Assembly (NCBI GenBank): GCA_036825195.1 | Contig: DAISYQ010000002.1 | Coordinates: 62,001 to 126,000, forward strand | Direction: 5' to 3' | From: UBA2210 sp036825195 | GTDB lineage: Bacteria; Desulfobacterota; Syntrophia; Syntrophales; UBA2210 | DNA length: 64,000 nucleotides | In this document: positions 1 through 7,477 of the stretch, one piece after another | How the letters are laid out: the number at the start of each line of letters is the position of its first letter | Numbering within the stretch: the stretch's first letter is position 1 | The notes under the pieces: model-generated | Seen by the model: only the letters and a program-made list of their open reading frames with translations | Told to the model about the DNA's origin: nothing | Database searches by the model: none | Made by a program: the position numbers and the translations under genes

Positions 1-144
1 GGCCAGCGTTTTGATCGTCAGTTTTGTCGCTTCTTTTTCACCGAATTCGCCGGTTGCCGTTCCCGCCTTTGCGATAGCGTTCGTGATCTTTGCAGCGTCG
101 AACTTAGCCAGACGTCCGTCTCTTTTCTTGATCTTGATGTGCAT
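1..144 (-). CDS. nrdD: Anaerobic ribonucleoside-triphosphate reductase, N-terminal ATP-cone (partial)
   Basis: Only the first 48 codons are inside the window; the gene runs off the left edge. The ATG is at 144 on the minus strand. The residues seen (MHIKIKKRDGRLAKFDAAK, then a KAGTATGEFGE stretch) match the ATP-cone that opens class III (oxygen-sensitive, glycyl-radical) ribonucleotide reductases and senses ATP/dATP. Some class I/II enzymes and NrdR also carry ATP-cones, but the domain at the extreme N-terminus with this TGEFGE motif is most like NrdD. A pair of NrdR-like operators just upstream supports a reductase. The catalytic part cannot be seen, so the class is inferred. Confidence 0.7.
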   Translation of the reverse strand, partial: MHIKIKKRDGRLAKFDAAKITNAIAKAGTATGEFGEKEATKLTIKTLA

Positions 145-173
145 GAAGTACCCCCGCTCTCTATGTTACATAA

Positions 174-221
174 ACACAACATGTTGTGGTTGTATGATAA
201 TATTAATACAATATGTCGTCA
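174..221 (-). promoter_or_regulatory. Pair of NrdR-box-like palindromes upstream of nrdD
   Basis: The first 16-mer, 174-189 (ACACAACATGTTGTGG), matches the NrdR consensus ACACWATATATWGTGT at about 13 of 16 positions. The second, 206-221 (ATACAATATGTCGTCA), matches at about 11. They are 32 bp apart start to start, separated by 16 bp, which is the three-turn spacing known for tandem NrdR boxes. They lie 30 to 77 bp upstream of the nrdD start codon. NrdR represses reductase genes when dATP is high. Assignment is by eye from consensus and spacing. Confidence 0.6.
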
Positions 222-276
222 AGATAATTTTTGTACCGGGGATAATAATGTAAAAAGAAGGTGTTGAAAACAGATC

Positions 277-331
277 GGTTTGTTCGATCAAACCGTTGGT
301 TGTTTCCGGAGGAAACGACACCGACTGCTTT
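277..331. other. Two short hairpins in the nrdD-opuC intergenic region
   Basis: The non-coding stretch 222-437 holds two perfect small stems: GGTTTG/CAAACC (277-282 with 289-294) and GTTTCC/GGAAAC just after 300 with a 3-nt loop. Read on the minus strand they would sit in a long nrdD leader, upstream of the NrdR boxes. No known riboswitch consensus could be matched convincingly. Nothing else was seen here except the terminator at 388-416. Confidence 0.3.
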
Positions 332-387
332 CTCGGGAGGCAAAGACCTGCAGGGTATTAGGGGACATTATTTTGTGCAAGTCCCGG

Positions 388-416
388 AAAAGGGGAAGCT
401 TCACACTCCCCCTTTT
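388..416 (-). terminator. Rho-independent terminator of the opuC operon
   Basis: AAAAGGGG at 388-395 pairs with CCCCTTTT at 409-416 around a 13-nt loop. It lies 22 bp beyond the stop codon of the substrate-binding protein gene, and its minus-strand copy ends in a run of four T. It would stop the transporter operon before nrdD. Confidence 0.6.
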
Positions 417-437
417 CTTGACTTCCGCATGGCAGTC

Positions 438-1349
438 CTATTTGATGAGATTCTTGCTCTTCAGCCATTCCAGGGCCACATCATGAACCTGCGCATGATC
501 TACATCCACGGATTTATTTAACTGCTGCATCTCTTCCGTCGTCAGGTTGTCCGCAATCGGTTTTAATATGGCTTCGATCTGAGGATATTTGTCAAGGGTC
601 TCCTTCCTGATAACCGGTACGGGGTTGTAGACGGGGAAGAAGTACTTATCGTCATCGAGATTGACGAATCCAAAGGCCGCGATCCTTCCGTCGGTTGCGA
701 AACCCATCGCGCAGTTTACCAGACCTTCCTTCAGGGCCTGGTAGGTGAGTCCGACCGACATCTTCTTGACCTGTTTGGCGGGGACCTTGAATTGATAGGT
801 TTTCATAACCTTTTTGAAACCGTCCGGCCTCTCCCAGAATTCCGCATCGAGGGCGAAGATGAAGGCGTCAGGATTTTTATTAACATATGCGCCAAGATCC
901 GAGATACTCTTGATCCCCAGTTTGTCGGCCTCCGTCTTTTTCAACATCAGCGTATAGGTGTTGTTGAAGAGAACCGGGTCCAGCCACACAAGCCCCTTGG
1001 GGGCATCGGCTTCCTTTACCCAGTTGTAGACCTTTTCCGGAGCGGTCATGACCGCCGTATCTTTCTGCTTGTGATAAACCGTGTAGGCCGTGCCGGTGTA
1101 TTCATAGTAGAGATCGAACTGGGCGTTCTCCAGGGATTTCCGGGCGATAACCGATCCGACTCCCGTCTTTACCGTAACGTCGAATCCCTCCTGCTCGAGG
1201 AGAATGCTTGCCAGCTCGGGGAGCAGGTATTGCTCGGTAAAATTTTTCCCGCCCACGACCAGGGTCTTCTTCTCGGCAAGGACATTACTTGAAAAAAGGA
1301 ATGTCGAAACACATAATAACAGAATAACCAGCTTACATATCTTTTTCAT
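438..1349 (-). CDS. opuCC: Osmoprotectant ABC transporter, substrate-binding protein (OpuCC/OsmF type)
   Basis: 303 residues. A signal peptide (MKKICKLVILLLCVSTFLF, ending at a ...NVLA site) exports the protein. The mature part is an OpuAC-family (PF04069) binding protein of the quaternary-amine type, with the family's GGKNFTEQYLL opening and a YYEYTGTAY segment that lines the betaine/choline pocket. It is the last gene of a four-gene operon: ATPase, permease, permease, binding protein. It follows the second permease after a 123-bp gap and has its own strong ribosome site (CAGGAGGT). There is no lipobox, so the protein is probably free in the periplasm. The exact ligand (glycine betaine, choline, carnitine) cannot be told. 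Confidence 0.88.
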   Translation of the reverse strand: MKKICKLVILLLCVSTFLFSSNVLAEKKTLVVGGKNFTEQYLLPELASILLEQEGFDVTVKTGVGSVIARKSLENAQFDLYYEYTGTAYTVYHKQKDTAVMTAPEKVYNWVKEADAPKGLVWLDPVLFNNTYTLMLKKTEADKLGIKSISDLGAYVNKNPDAFIFALDAEFWERPDGFKKVMKTYQFKVPAKQVKKMSVGLTYQALKEGLVNCAMGFATDGRIAAFGFVNLDDDKYFFPVYNPVPVIRKETLDKYPQIEAILKPIADNLTTEEMQQLNKSVDVDHAQVHDVALEWLKSKNLIK

Positions 1350-1472
1350 CGTATACCTCCTGTCTGTTTCCTGGCTGAATGCCAGAGAGTTATAATGGTT
1401 GAGGATTCAAGCAAACATAGTCTTTGATCGAATCCCGGGTTAAGCTCCGGTGATCTTTCGAACGGTACCTAT

Positions 1473-2213
1473 TCATCCCCTCTGATTGGAGAGACGCAGC
1501 CCTTTTGAGATCAGGATCAGCCCCAGAAGCTCGCAGAGAAAATCGGCGACGAGGGCCAGCAGGGTTACGGGAATGGCTCCTGCCAGCAGTTTCTCGGTCT
1601 GCATGAGGTTGATCCCCGTGAATATCAGATCGCCCAGTCCTCCGGCTCCGATGACGTAGGATAACGCGGCCGTTCCGATGTTGATAATCAGGGCCACACG
1701 AAATCCGGCAAGGATGACCTGCATGGCGTTCGGTATCTCGATCTCCATGAGGACCTTGAGTGGCGGCATCCCCATCCCCCTCCCCGCATCTATGAGGGCG
1801 GCCGGCACGGCCGTGATCCCGGCAAGCGTATTGCGGGCAACGGGGAGGATGGAATAGATGGTCAGGGCGAAGATGGCCGGTCGGGTGCCGATCCCCAGGA
1901 AACTCATCGACAGCGCAAGCACGGCAAGAGAAGGGATGGTCTGGCCCAGGCCGATAATATACATGCAGATTCCCGCATACCGGCGGAATCGTCGCCTTGT
2001 GAGGATAATCCCCGCCGCGACCCCTATGATCGTGGCGAAGGCCATACTCACCGACACGATATACAGATGCTGGATGAACAGTCCCAGGATGACGGGATAC
2101 TCATAGGGATCGGAGAGATATTCGATAAGGCCCGTTCGTTCGGCCGTCACTCCGGCGATCAGGATGATAAATCCAATGATGACCCGGTACAGTTTGGTGA
2201 GCAGGCTGGTCAT
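1473..2213 (-). CDS. opuCD: Osmoprotectant ABC transporter permease (second permease)
   Basis: 246 residues with about five to six membrane spans and the binding-protein-dependent permease domain. The EAA-like loop, which contacts the ATPase, is visible around ALIDAGRGMGMPPLKVLMEIEIPNA (positions about 140-165). Its start codon overlaps the stop of the upstream permease gene by 4 bp (ATGA), so the two are translationally coupled and expected to form a heterodimer. Length and loop are typical of OpuCB/OpuCD or YehW/YehY. Which of the two permeases corresponds to B or D is arbitrary from sequence alone. Confidence 0.85.
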   Translation of the reverse strand: MTSLLTKLYRVIIGFIILIAGVTAERTGLIEYLSDPYEYPVILGLFIQHLYIVSVSMAFATIIGVAAGIILTRRRFRRYAGICMYIIGLGQTIPSLAVLALSMSFLGIGTRPAIFALTIYSILPVARNTLAGITAVPAALIDAGRGMGMPPLKVLMEIEIPNAMQVILAGFRVALIINIGTAALSYVIGAGGLGDLIFTGINLMQTEKLLAGAIPVTLLALVADFLCELLGLILISKGLRLSNQRG

Positions 2214-2878
2214 CGCATCAATCTCCTCTGTACCTTGATTCCCTCCGGCGTGGCGAGTCTCTCCAGCAGGGCCATTGATCCGTCAACGATCACGGCCAGT
2301 ATGGAGACGAGAATGGCCCCGCTCAGGATCATTTCCGGATAGACCCGTTCGATCCCCTGCTGAATATAGACGCCCAGACCTCCCGAACCGATATAGGCGG
2401 CAATGGCGGCAATGCCGATGTTCATGACGGCTGCCGTTCGTAACCCTGCAATGATCACCGGGATTGCCAGCGGAATTTCCACCTCCTGGAGCCGACGCCA
2501 CCTGTCCATACCCATCCCCCGGGCGGCGTCCACCAGAGAGGGAGGAACATTCCGTATTGCCGTGTAGGTGTTTCTGATGATGGGGAGCTGGCTGTAGAGA
2601 ACCAAAGCGATCACGGCGGGGACTTTCCCCAATCCCAGATCGAAGAGAGAGAGAAAGGGAAGCATGAGGCCGAAGAGGGCTATGGAGGGGATGGTCATCA
2701 GGATATTCGCGCCGTTGATTACCCGGGAGGCAAGCTTTTCATGTCGTGTGATTATGATCCCCAGGGGGACTCCGATCGGTGTGGCGATCAGGAGTGACAG
2801 ACCGACGATCCAGATATGTTCCCATGAGAGAAAGAGGACTTGGGAAGAGTTGTCCAGGATAAATTGCAGCGTGCTCAT
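2210..2878 (-). CDS. opuCB: Osmoprotectant ABC transporter permease (first permease)
   Basis: 222 residues, a hydrophobic permease of the BPD family. The ATPase-coupling loop is seen as SLVDAARGMGMDRWRRLQE, followed by VEIPLAIPVIIAGLRTA. It overlaps by 4 bp both the ATPase gene upstream and the second permease downstream, so the three inner-membrane components are read from one tightly coupled message. It pairs with the next permease to form the membrane channel for betaine-type solutes. Confidence 0.85.
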   Translation of the reverse strand: MSTLQFILDNSSQVLFLSWEHIWIVGLSLLIATPIGVPLGIIITRHEKLASRVINGANILMTIPSIALFGLMLPFLSLFDLGLGKVPAVIALVLYSQLPIIRNTYTAIRNVPPSLVDAARGMGMDRWRRLQEVEIPLAIPVIIAGLRTAAVMNIGIAAIAAYIGSGGLGVYIQQGIERVYPEMILSGAILVSILAVIVDGSMALLERLATPEGIKVQRRLMR

Positions 2879-4026
2879 GGCGACTCCTCATTATTCTCGC
2901 GGGACTCGGCCTCATCGGCGTAACTTTCCCTGACTACCTTTTGTATATCGTTGTACGTAACCGTCCCGGCGAATCTCCCGGTTTCGTCCACGGCACAGAA
3001 GGTGACCTCGTCGTACATCAGCATGAAGGAGAGTACGTCCCGCAGAGAGGTTCTCTCCTTGAGCAGGAGAGGGTAATGTTCCACCAGTTCTCGAACCGGT
3101 CCGTTCTCATACTTGAGAATTTTTGGGGTAACATGCCCGATGGGCCGGTCGTGTTCGATCACGATCCCGTAACGAAATCCCTTTTCATCGAGGAATTTGA
3201 GGGCATCCGGGGCGTTATCTCCCCCTTTGATAATGTTCTTCGGCTTCCGGTTGATTACGTCGGAGACCTGCATGAGTCCGAGGACCTTGAGCGCTCGATC
3301 GGCACCGACAAAATCGGCAACGAACTTGTTTTTCGGCTGTGTCAGGATCACTTCCGGCGTTTCATACTGGATCAAACGTCCTTGGTCAAAGAGGGCGATA
3401 CGGTCCCCCATCTTGATCGCTTCGTGTATATCGTGCGATACGAAGGCGATGGTCTTTTGCAACTTCGCCTGTAGTTTGAGAAACTCGTTCTGGATCTGTT
3501 CACGATTAATGGGATCGATGGCACCGAAGGGTTCGTCCATCAGGAGAATGTCTGGGTTTGCCGCGAGACCTCGGGCCACGCCGACTCGCTGCTGCTGACC
3601 CCCCGATAATTCTGCAGGAAACCGGTCCCGGTACAGCTCCGGCTCCAGGTTGGTCATCCACAGGAGCTCATCGACACGATCATAAATTCGTTTCTTGTCC
3701 CAACCCAACAGTTTGGGAACGACTGCGATATTTTCCGCGATCGTCTTGTTGGGGAAAAGGCCGATGGCCTGAATTACATAACCCAGGCGCTGCCGGAGCT
3801 CGACGGCATCCATGTCCATGGTGTTCTGATCTTCGATCGTGATATTCCCCCGCGTGAGGGTTTCCAGACGGTTGGTCAGACGTAGCGTCGTCGTTTTCCC
3901 GCAGCCCGAAGGGCCGAGAAAGACCACGATCTCCCCCTGCGGTATGGTGAAGTTGACATTATCAAGGGCCGTAACGGCATCTCTCCCCGTGCCGAATATT
4001 TTTGTAACGGAGTCATAGGTTATCAT
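2875..4026 (-). CDS. opuCA: Osmoprotectant ABC transporter ATPase with tandem CBS domains
   Basis: 383 residues. The ATPase domain has Walker A GPSGCGKTT (about 38-46), the signature LSGGQQQRVGVARG (about 141) and Walker B ILLMDEP. The C-terminal 120 residues form a CBS pair (starting near VSDVINRKPKN and near LKERTSLRDVLSF), which in OpuA/OpuC ATPases senses ionic strength or c-di-AMP. First gene of the operon, with an AGAGGT ribosome site. The protein energises uptake of compatible solutes during osmotic stress. The CBS pair argues for osmotic gating rather than constitutive import. Confidence 0.9.
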   Translation of the reverse strand: MITYDSVTKIFGTGRDAVTALDNVNFTIPQGEIVVFLGPSGCGKTTTLRLTNRLETLTRGNITIEDQNTMDMDAVELRQRLGYVIQAIGLFPNKTIAENIAVVPKLLGWDKKRIYDRVDELLWMTNLEPELYRDRFPAELSGGQQQRVGVARGLAANPDILLMDEPFGAIDPINREQIQNEFLKLQAKLQKTIAFVSHDIHEAIKMGDRIALFDQGRLIQYETPEVILTQPKNKFVADFVGADRALKVLGLMQVSDVINRKPKNIIKGGDNAPDALKFLDEKGFRYGIVIEHDRPIGHVTPKILKYENGPVRELVEHYPLLLKERTSLRDVLSFMLMYDEVTFCAVDETGRFAGTVTYNDIQKVVRESYADEAESRENNEESP

Positions 4027-4436
4027 TGGAGACCTCTTTGTCCTCTGAATGTTGAGCTTTGTTGTAAGGTATTGGTGGAACCCGTATCGAAATCAGGATG
4101 TTCCGCGTTGCAAGTTGGAGATAGTGTTACTCTCCGGTATTTTCAGGTAAAATGGACTGATTAGTTATGAATACAGCCTCTTGATATAATGCAAATTACA
4201 TATATATATTTGAAATTACTATCATATATTCCATGCGTTGTCAAATCTATCAAAAACCCTTTAATATTTAGGTGGTTACATTTGACCAATATCAACCCGT
4301 AATCAATATTTTTTTACCTTAATAGCGACAGTGGTATGGTATCCGTAATGTGTTGCTGTATGACTAAAAAACTTGACTAGTCCCCTTGGCTCGTACTAAT
4401 AGATTCACTACTATAATCAAACGAAGGGGGATACCA
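4027..4436. promoter_or_regulatory. Divergent intergenic region between opuCA and purB
   Basis: 410 bp, notably AT-rich between about 4180 and 4320, holding the promoters of two divergent units. Toward purB, a perfect TATAAT lies at 4412-4417, and TTGACT at 4373-4378 is followed at 16 bp by TACTAA. Either could be the -10; neither has an ideal partner. No gene was seen. Confidence 0.35.
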
Positions 4437-5747
4437 TTGATTCCGCGATATTCAAGAGACAAGATGACATTTATCTGGAGCCCTGAAAACCGGTTCCAAA
4501 AATGGCTGGATATAGAAATTCTTGCGTGTGAGGCCCTTGCGGCGAGAGGGAAGATACCGGCTGCTTCACTGGAAAAGATTAAGGAAAAGGCCGGTTTTGA
4601 TGTGCAAAGGATCGATGAGATAGAGGCGACGGTTAAACATGATGTAATAGCATTCCTCACATCTGTTTCTGAAAGAGTCGGTGAGGATTCGCGATACATC
4701 CATATGGGCCTCACTTCTTCCGATATTCTGGATACGTCACTTGCCGTTCTCTTGAAAGAAGCGTCTGATCTGCTGATCGCGGATCTGGACGAACTGTTGA
4801 TTATCCTGAAAGACAAGGCGTTTCAATACAAAGATACCATCATGATCGGAAGGTCCCACGGGATACATGCGGAACCGATCACCTTCGGTCTCAAGATGGC
4901 CCTCTGGTATCGGGAAATGAGACGAAACAGGATACGCTTAATCAGGGCTCGAGAAGCGATCAGTTGTGGAAAAATAGCCGGTGCGGTCGGTACGTTCTCT
5001 TTTATTGATCCGGATGTTGAGGAATATGTGTGTGAGAAACTGGGGCTGAAACCCGCACCCATATCCACGCAGATTGTTCAGCGTGACAGACACGCCGAAT
5101 ATTTCTCAACCCTCGCTATCATAGCATCTTCCATTGAAAAATTCTCCATTGAGATCAGGCACCTCCAGAGGACAGAGGTCAGAGAGGCCGAGGAATTCTT
5201 TTCTCCCGGGCAGAAGGGCTCTTCGGCCATGCCACACAAGAGAAATCCGGTACTTTCGGAGAATCTCTCCGGTCTTGCGAGGTTGATGAGATCATATGCA
5301 CTTGCGGCCATGGAGGATGTAGCTCTCTGGCACGAACGGGATATAAGTCATTCTTCCGTTGAACGGGTTATTGCTCCCGATGCCACAATACTCTTGGATT
5401 TCATGCTGAGCAGGTTTACCAGTCTTATGAAAAATCTGCTTGTGTATCCCGAGAGAATGATGGCTAATCTGAACATGACCAGGGGATTGGTGTTTTCACA
5501 GATGGTGCTGCTGACGTTTGTCGAAAAAGGAATGTCGAGAGAAGATTCCTATGCAATTGTCCAGAAAAATGCCATGAAATCATGGAGCGAAAATCTGGAC
5601 TTCAAACAGTTACTTCTCGAAGATAAGCAAGTCATGTCATATCTAAACAGTGAAGATATCGAGAAGGTGTTCAGATTGGAAAATTTCCTCGGCCAGGTGA
5701 ATTTTATCTTTGACAGGGTCTTTGGTGGTGAAGATGAAAACGGTTAA
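4437..5747 (+). CDS. purB: Adenylosuccinate lyase
   Basis: 436 residues. Catalyses two fumarate-releasing steps of purine synthesis (SAICAR to AICAR, adenylosuccinate to AMP). I place the start at TTG 4437, 6 bp after a GAAGGGGG ribosome site, because the protein then begins IPRYSRDKMTFIWSPENRF, the standard N-terminus of this family; an upstream in-frame ATG at 4386 adds 17 unmatched residues. The fumarase/aspartase superfamily signature GQKGSSAMPHKRNP is intact, as are the THLL-equivalent RSHGIHAEP histidine motif and the catalytic-serine loop. The 3' end overlaps the following lipoprotein gene by 14 bp. Confidence 0.93.
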   Translation: MIPRYSRDKMTFIWSPENRFQKWLDIEILACEALAARGKIPAASLEKIKEKAGFDVQRIDEIEATVKHDVIAFLTSVSERVGEDSRYIHMGLTSSDILDTSLAVLLKEASDLLIADLDELLIILKDKAFQYKDTIMIGRSHGIHAEPITFGLKMALWYREMRRNRIRLIRAREAISCGKIAGAVGTFSFIDPDVEEYVCEKLGLKPAPISTQIVQRDRHAEYFSTLAIIASSIEKFSIEIRHLQRTEVREAEEFFSPGQKGSSAMPHKRNPVLSENLSGLARLMRSYALAAMEDVALWHERDISHSSVERVIAPDATILLDFMLSRFTSLMKNLLVYPERMMANLNMTRGLVFSQMVLLTFVEKGMSREDSYAIVQKNAMKSWSENLDFKQLLLEDKQVMSYLNSEDIEKVFRLENFLGQVNFIFDRVFGGEDENG

Positions 5748-6363
5748 GCTCGTCTTACTGCTGTTTTTCCTGATGGGGATCTCGGGATGCAGCCACGTTA
5801 AGGAATATATTGAGATTGCAAGGGATGATGTCATTTCAGATAGATATCTCGATATGTTGAACCGGTACACCCAAGAGAAAACAGTGTATAACGCATTTGA
5901 AACCACGATTCGTATTGTCTCCACATGGAAAAACAGGGAATTTACGAATGCATACCTCTCGGAATATTCCAGACTCTATCTTCTGACCGGTACCGATAAA
6001 GAAAAGAGAAGTGAGATACTATCTGATGCATCATCCGATTTCAGGGAATTTTTGTTTTACGCCTATATCCCTGACAGGGAATCCAACGATTTTTCAAAAC
6101 CCGAATCGGTCTGGAAGATCTTCTCTTATGATGATGGAGAAGAAAGGCTAGAACCCCTTGATATACGAGAGATTAATACGACCCCCCTTGTCACGAAACT
6201 TTTTCCCTATGTAAAACCCTATGGAAAATTCTACAGCGTAAAGTTTCCCCTACACCCGCCATCAAACCAGGTTGACACAGCTCTTGGAAAGGGACCGAAA
6301 CTTATTTTCACCGGTGTGCTTGGAAAGATAGAATTGCAATGGAGTGGGATTAAAAAGGACTAA
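5734..6363 (+). CDS. Putative outer-membrane or periplasmic lipoprotein, unknown function
   Basis: 209 residues. The N-terminus MKTVKLVLLLFFLMGISGCS is a type II signal peptide with lipobox ISGC, so Cys-19 should be lipidated. The start (ATG 5734) lies within the last codons of purB in another frame, preceded by GGTGGTGAAG, implying translational coupling. The mature part is mostly alpha-helical and charged at the start, then richer in beta-type residues. No family is recognised. Similar small lipoproteins follow purB in other deltaproteobacteria, but its link to purine synthesis is unknown. Confidence 0.65.
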   Translation: MKTVKLVLLLFFLMGISGCSHVKEYIEIARDDVISDRYLDMLNRYTQEKTVYNAFETTIRIVSTWKNREFTNAYLSEYSRLYLLTGTDKEKRSEILSDASSDFREFLFYAYIPDRESNDFSKPESVWKIFSYDDGEERLEPLDIREINTTPLVTKLFPYVKPYGKFYSVKFPLHPPSNQVDTALGKGPKLIFTGVLGKIELQWSGIKKD

Positions 6364-6395
6364 GACCTGTTTCGATTCATCCTTAATGATTAATG

Positions 6396-6420
6396 ACCAC
6401 AACATCTTGTGGTGTTTTCT
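6396..6420 (+). terminator. Terminator after the purB-lipoprotein unit
   Basis: ACCACAA (6396-6402) and TTGTGGT (6407-6413) form a perfect 7-bp stem with a 4-nt loop, followed by GTTTTCT. It lies 33 bp beyond the lipoprotein stop codon. The stem sequence resembles the CAAC/GTTG palindromes found elsewhere in this window. Confidence 0.5.
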
Positions 6421-6538
6421 CCTTGACATACAAGTTGAGTTACACTTATACTCCCGCAAACGAAAGGTGGGCTTTCACTGCTTATATATTTGGGGGCTGT
6501 GGATTTCTTTCGGAAACGGGATGTAAAAGGAGGCAGTC

Positions 6539-7348
6539 TTGGAAGATATCGGATACCTGATGGATAGTGAGGATGAGAATATCCGATTGGATATGAAAAC
6601 CGATTCAGCTGCTGTCCGCGAACAGGCCACGTGGTGTGGTATCAGGCCGGGGATGCGGGTGCTGGATGCGGGATGCGGACCGGGGATAACAACATCAATC
6701 CTGTATAACATGGTCCAGCCTGGTGGGGCGGTGGTCGGTATAGATTATTCGGAAGATCGGATACGATATGCCAAGGAACATTATGGCAAGGAAGGCGAAG
6801 TAGATTTCTATGTTAACGATTTAACGGGGGATATTAATGGCATAGGAAAATTCGATGTGGTGTGGGTGCGTTTTGTCTTGGAATATTTCCGTGCTGAAAG
6901 CTTGGATATCGTAAAAAAGCTTGTGGGTCTCTTGAATCCCGGCGGTTATATCTGTCTCCTTGATCTTGATCACAACTGTCTCAATCACTATGAATTATCC
7001 CCTCAGATGACGAATTTGTTGCACAGATTTATGGAGAGATTGGATGATGAATATAATTTTGACACCTATGCGGGTCGGAAATTATACTCATACCTTTATG
7101 ACATCGGATTGGAAGATATACAGGTAAACCTGATGGCTCATCGTCTTTCTTATGGGGGAAATGATGATCAGGAGATATTCAACTGGGTCAAGAAGATGGA
7201 GGTGGCGACTAAGAAGTTCAATGCTCTCTTTGAAGATTATCCGGGTGGCGGCAAGATCTTCTCTGAAGAGTTCGAACGGTTTCTCCATGATCCCAGGCGT
7301 TTTACCTATACGGTTATGATATTGTGCAAGGGAAAAATACCCGGGTAG
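6539..7348 (+). CDS. Class I SAM-dependent methyltransferase
   Basis: 269 residues starting at TTG 6539, which follows an AAGGAGG ribosome site by 5 bp. The Rossmann motif I is VLDAGCGPG (about 38-46), with the acidic ribose-binding residue in VVGIDYSEDRIRYA and motif IV near KFDVVWVRFVLEYF, where the usual aromatic/proline catalytic tetrad of DNA methyltransferases is absent. It most resembles Methyltransf_25/11 enzymes acting on small molecules or lipids. It stands alone between two terminators or gaps, so context gives no substrate. Confidence 0.75.
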   Translation: MEDIGYLMDSEDENIRLDMKTDSAAVREQATWCGIRPGMRVLDAGCGPGITTSILYNMVQPGGAVVGIDYSEDRIRYAKEHYGKEGEVDFYVNDLTGDINGIGKFDVVWVRFVLEYFRAESLDIVKKLVGLLNPGGYICLLDLDHNCLNHYELSPQMTNLLHRFMERLDDEYNFDTYAGRKLYSYLYDIGLEDIQVNLMAHRLSYGGNDDQEIFNWVKKMEVATKKFNALFEDYPGGGKIFSEEFERFLHDPRRFTYTVMILCKGKIPG

Positions 7349-7477
7349 ATTGTAAAAATGACATTCAACGAATAAGAAGAATCGTTAATGGTGGCAGAGT
7401 CTATTGGGCTTGTCTTAACTTATTAAGAATGAGACCGTATTTTAAGGTACCCCGCTCTTTTTAAAGGAACTTCTCGG

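Noticed and set aside
250..370. Possible cyclic di-GMP (GEMM-I) riboswitch, from GGAGGCAAAGACC-like phrases on the plus strand
   Set aside because: The GACGCAAAGC core and the GAAA-tetraloop receptor are not both present, and no plus-strand gene follows; the next gene is on the minus strand.
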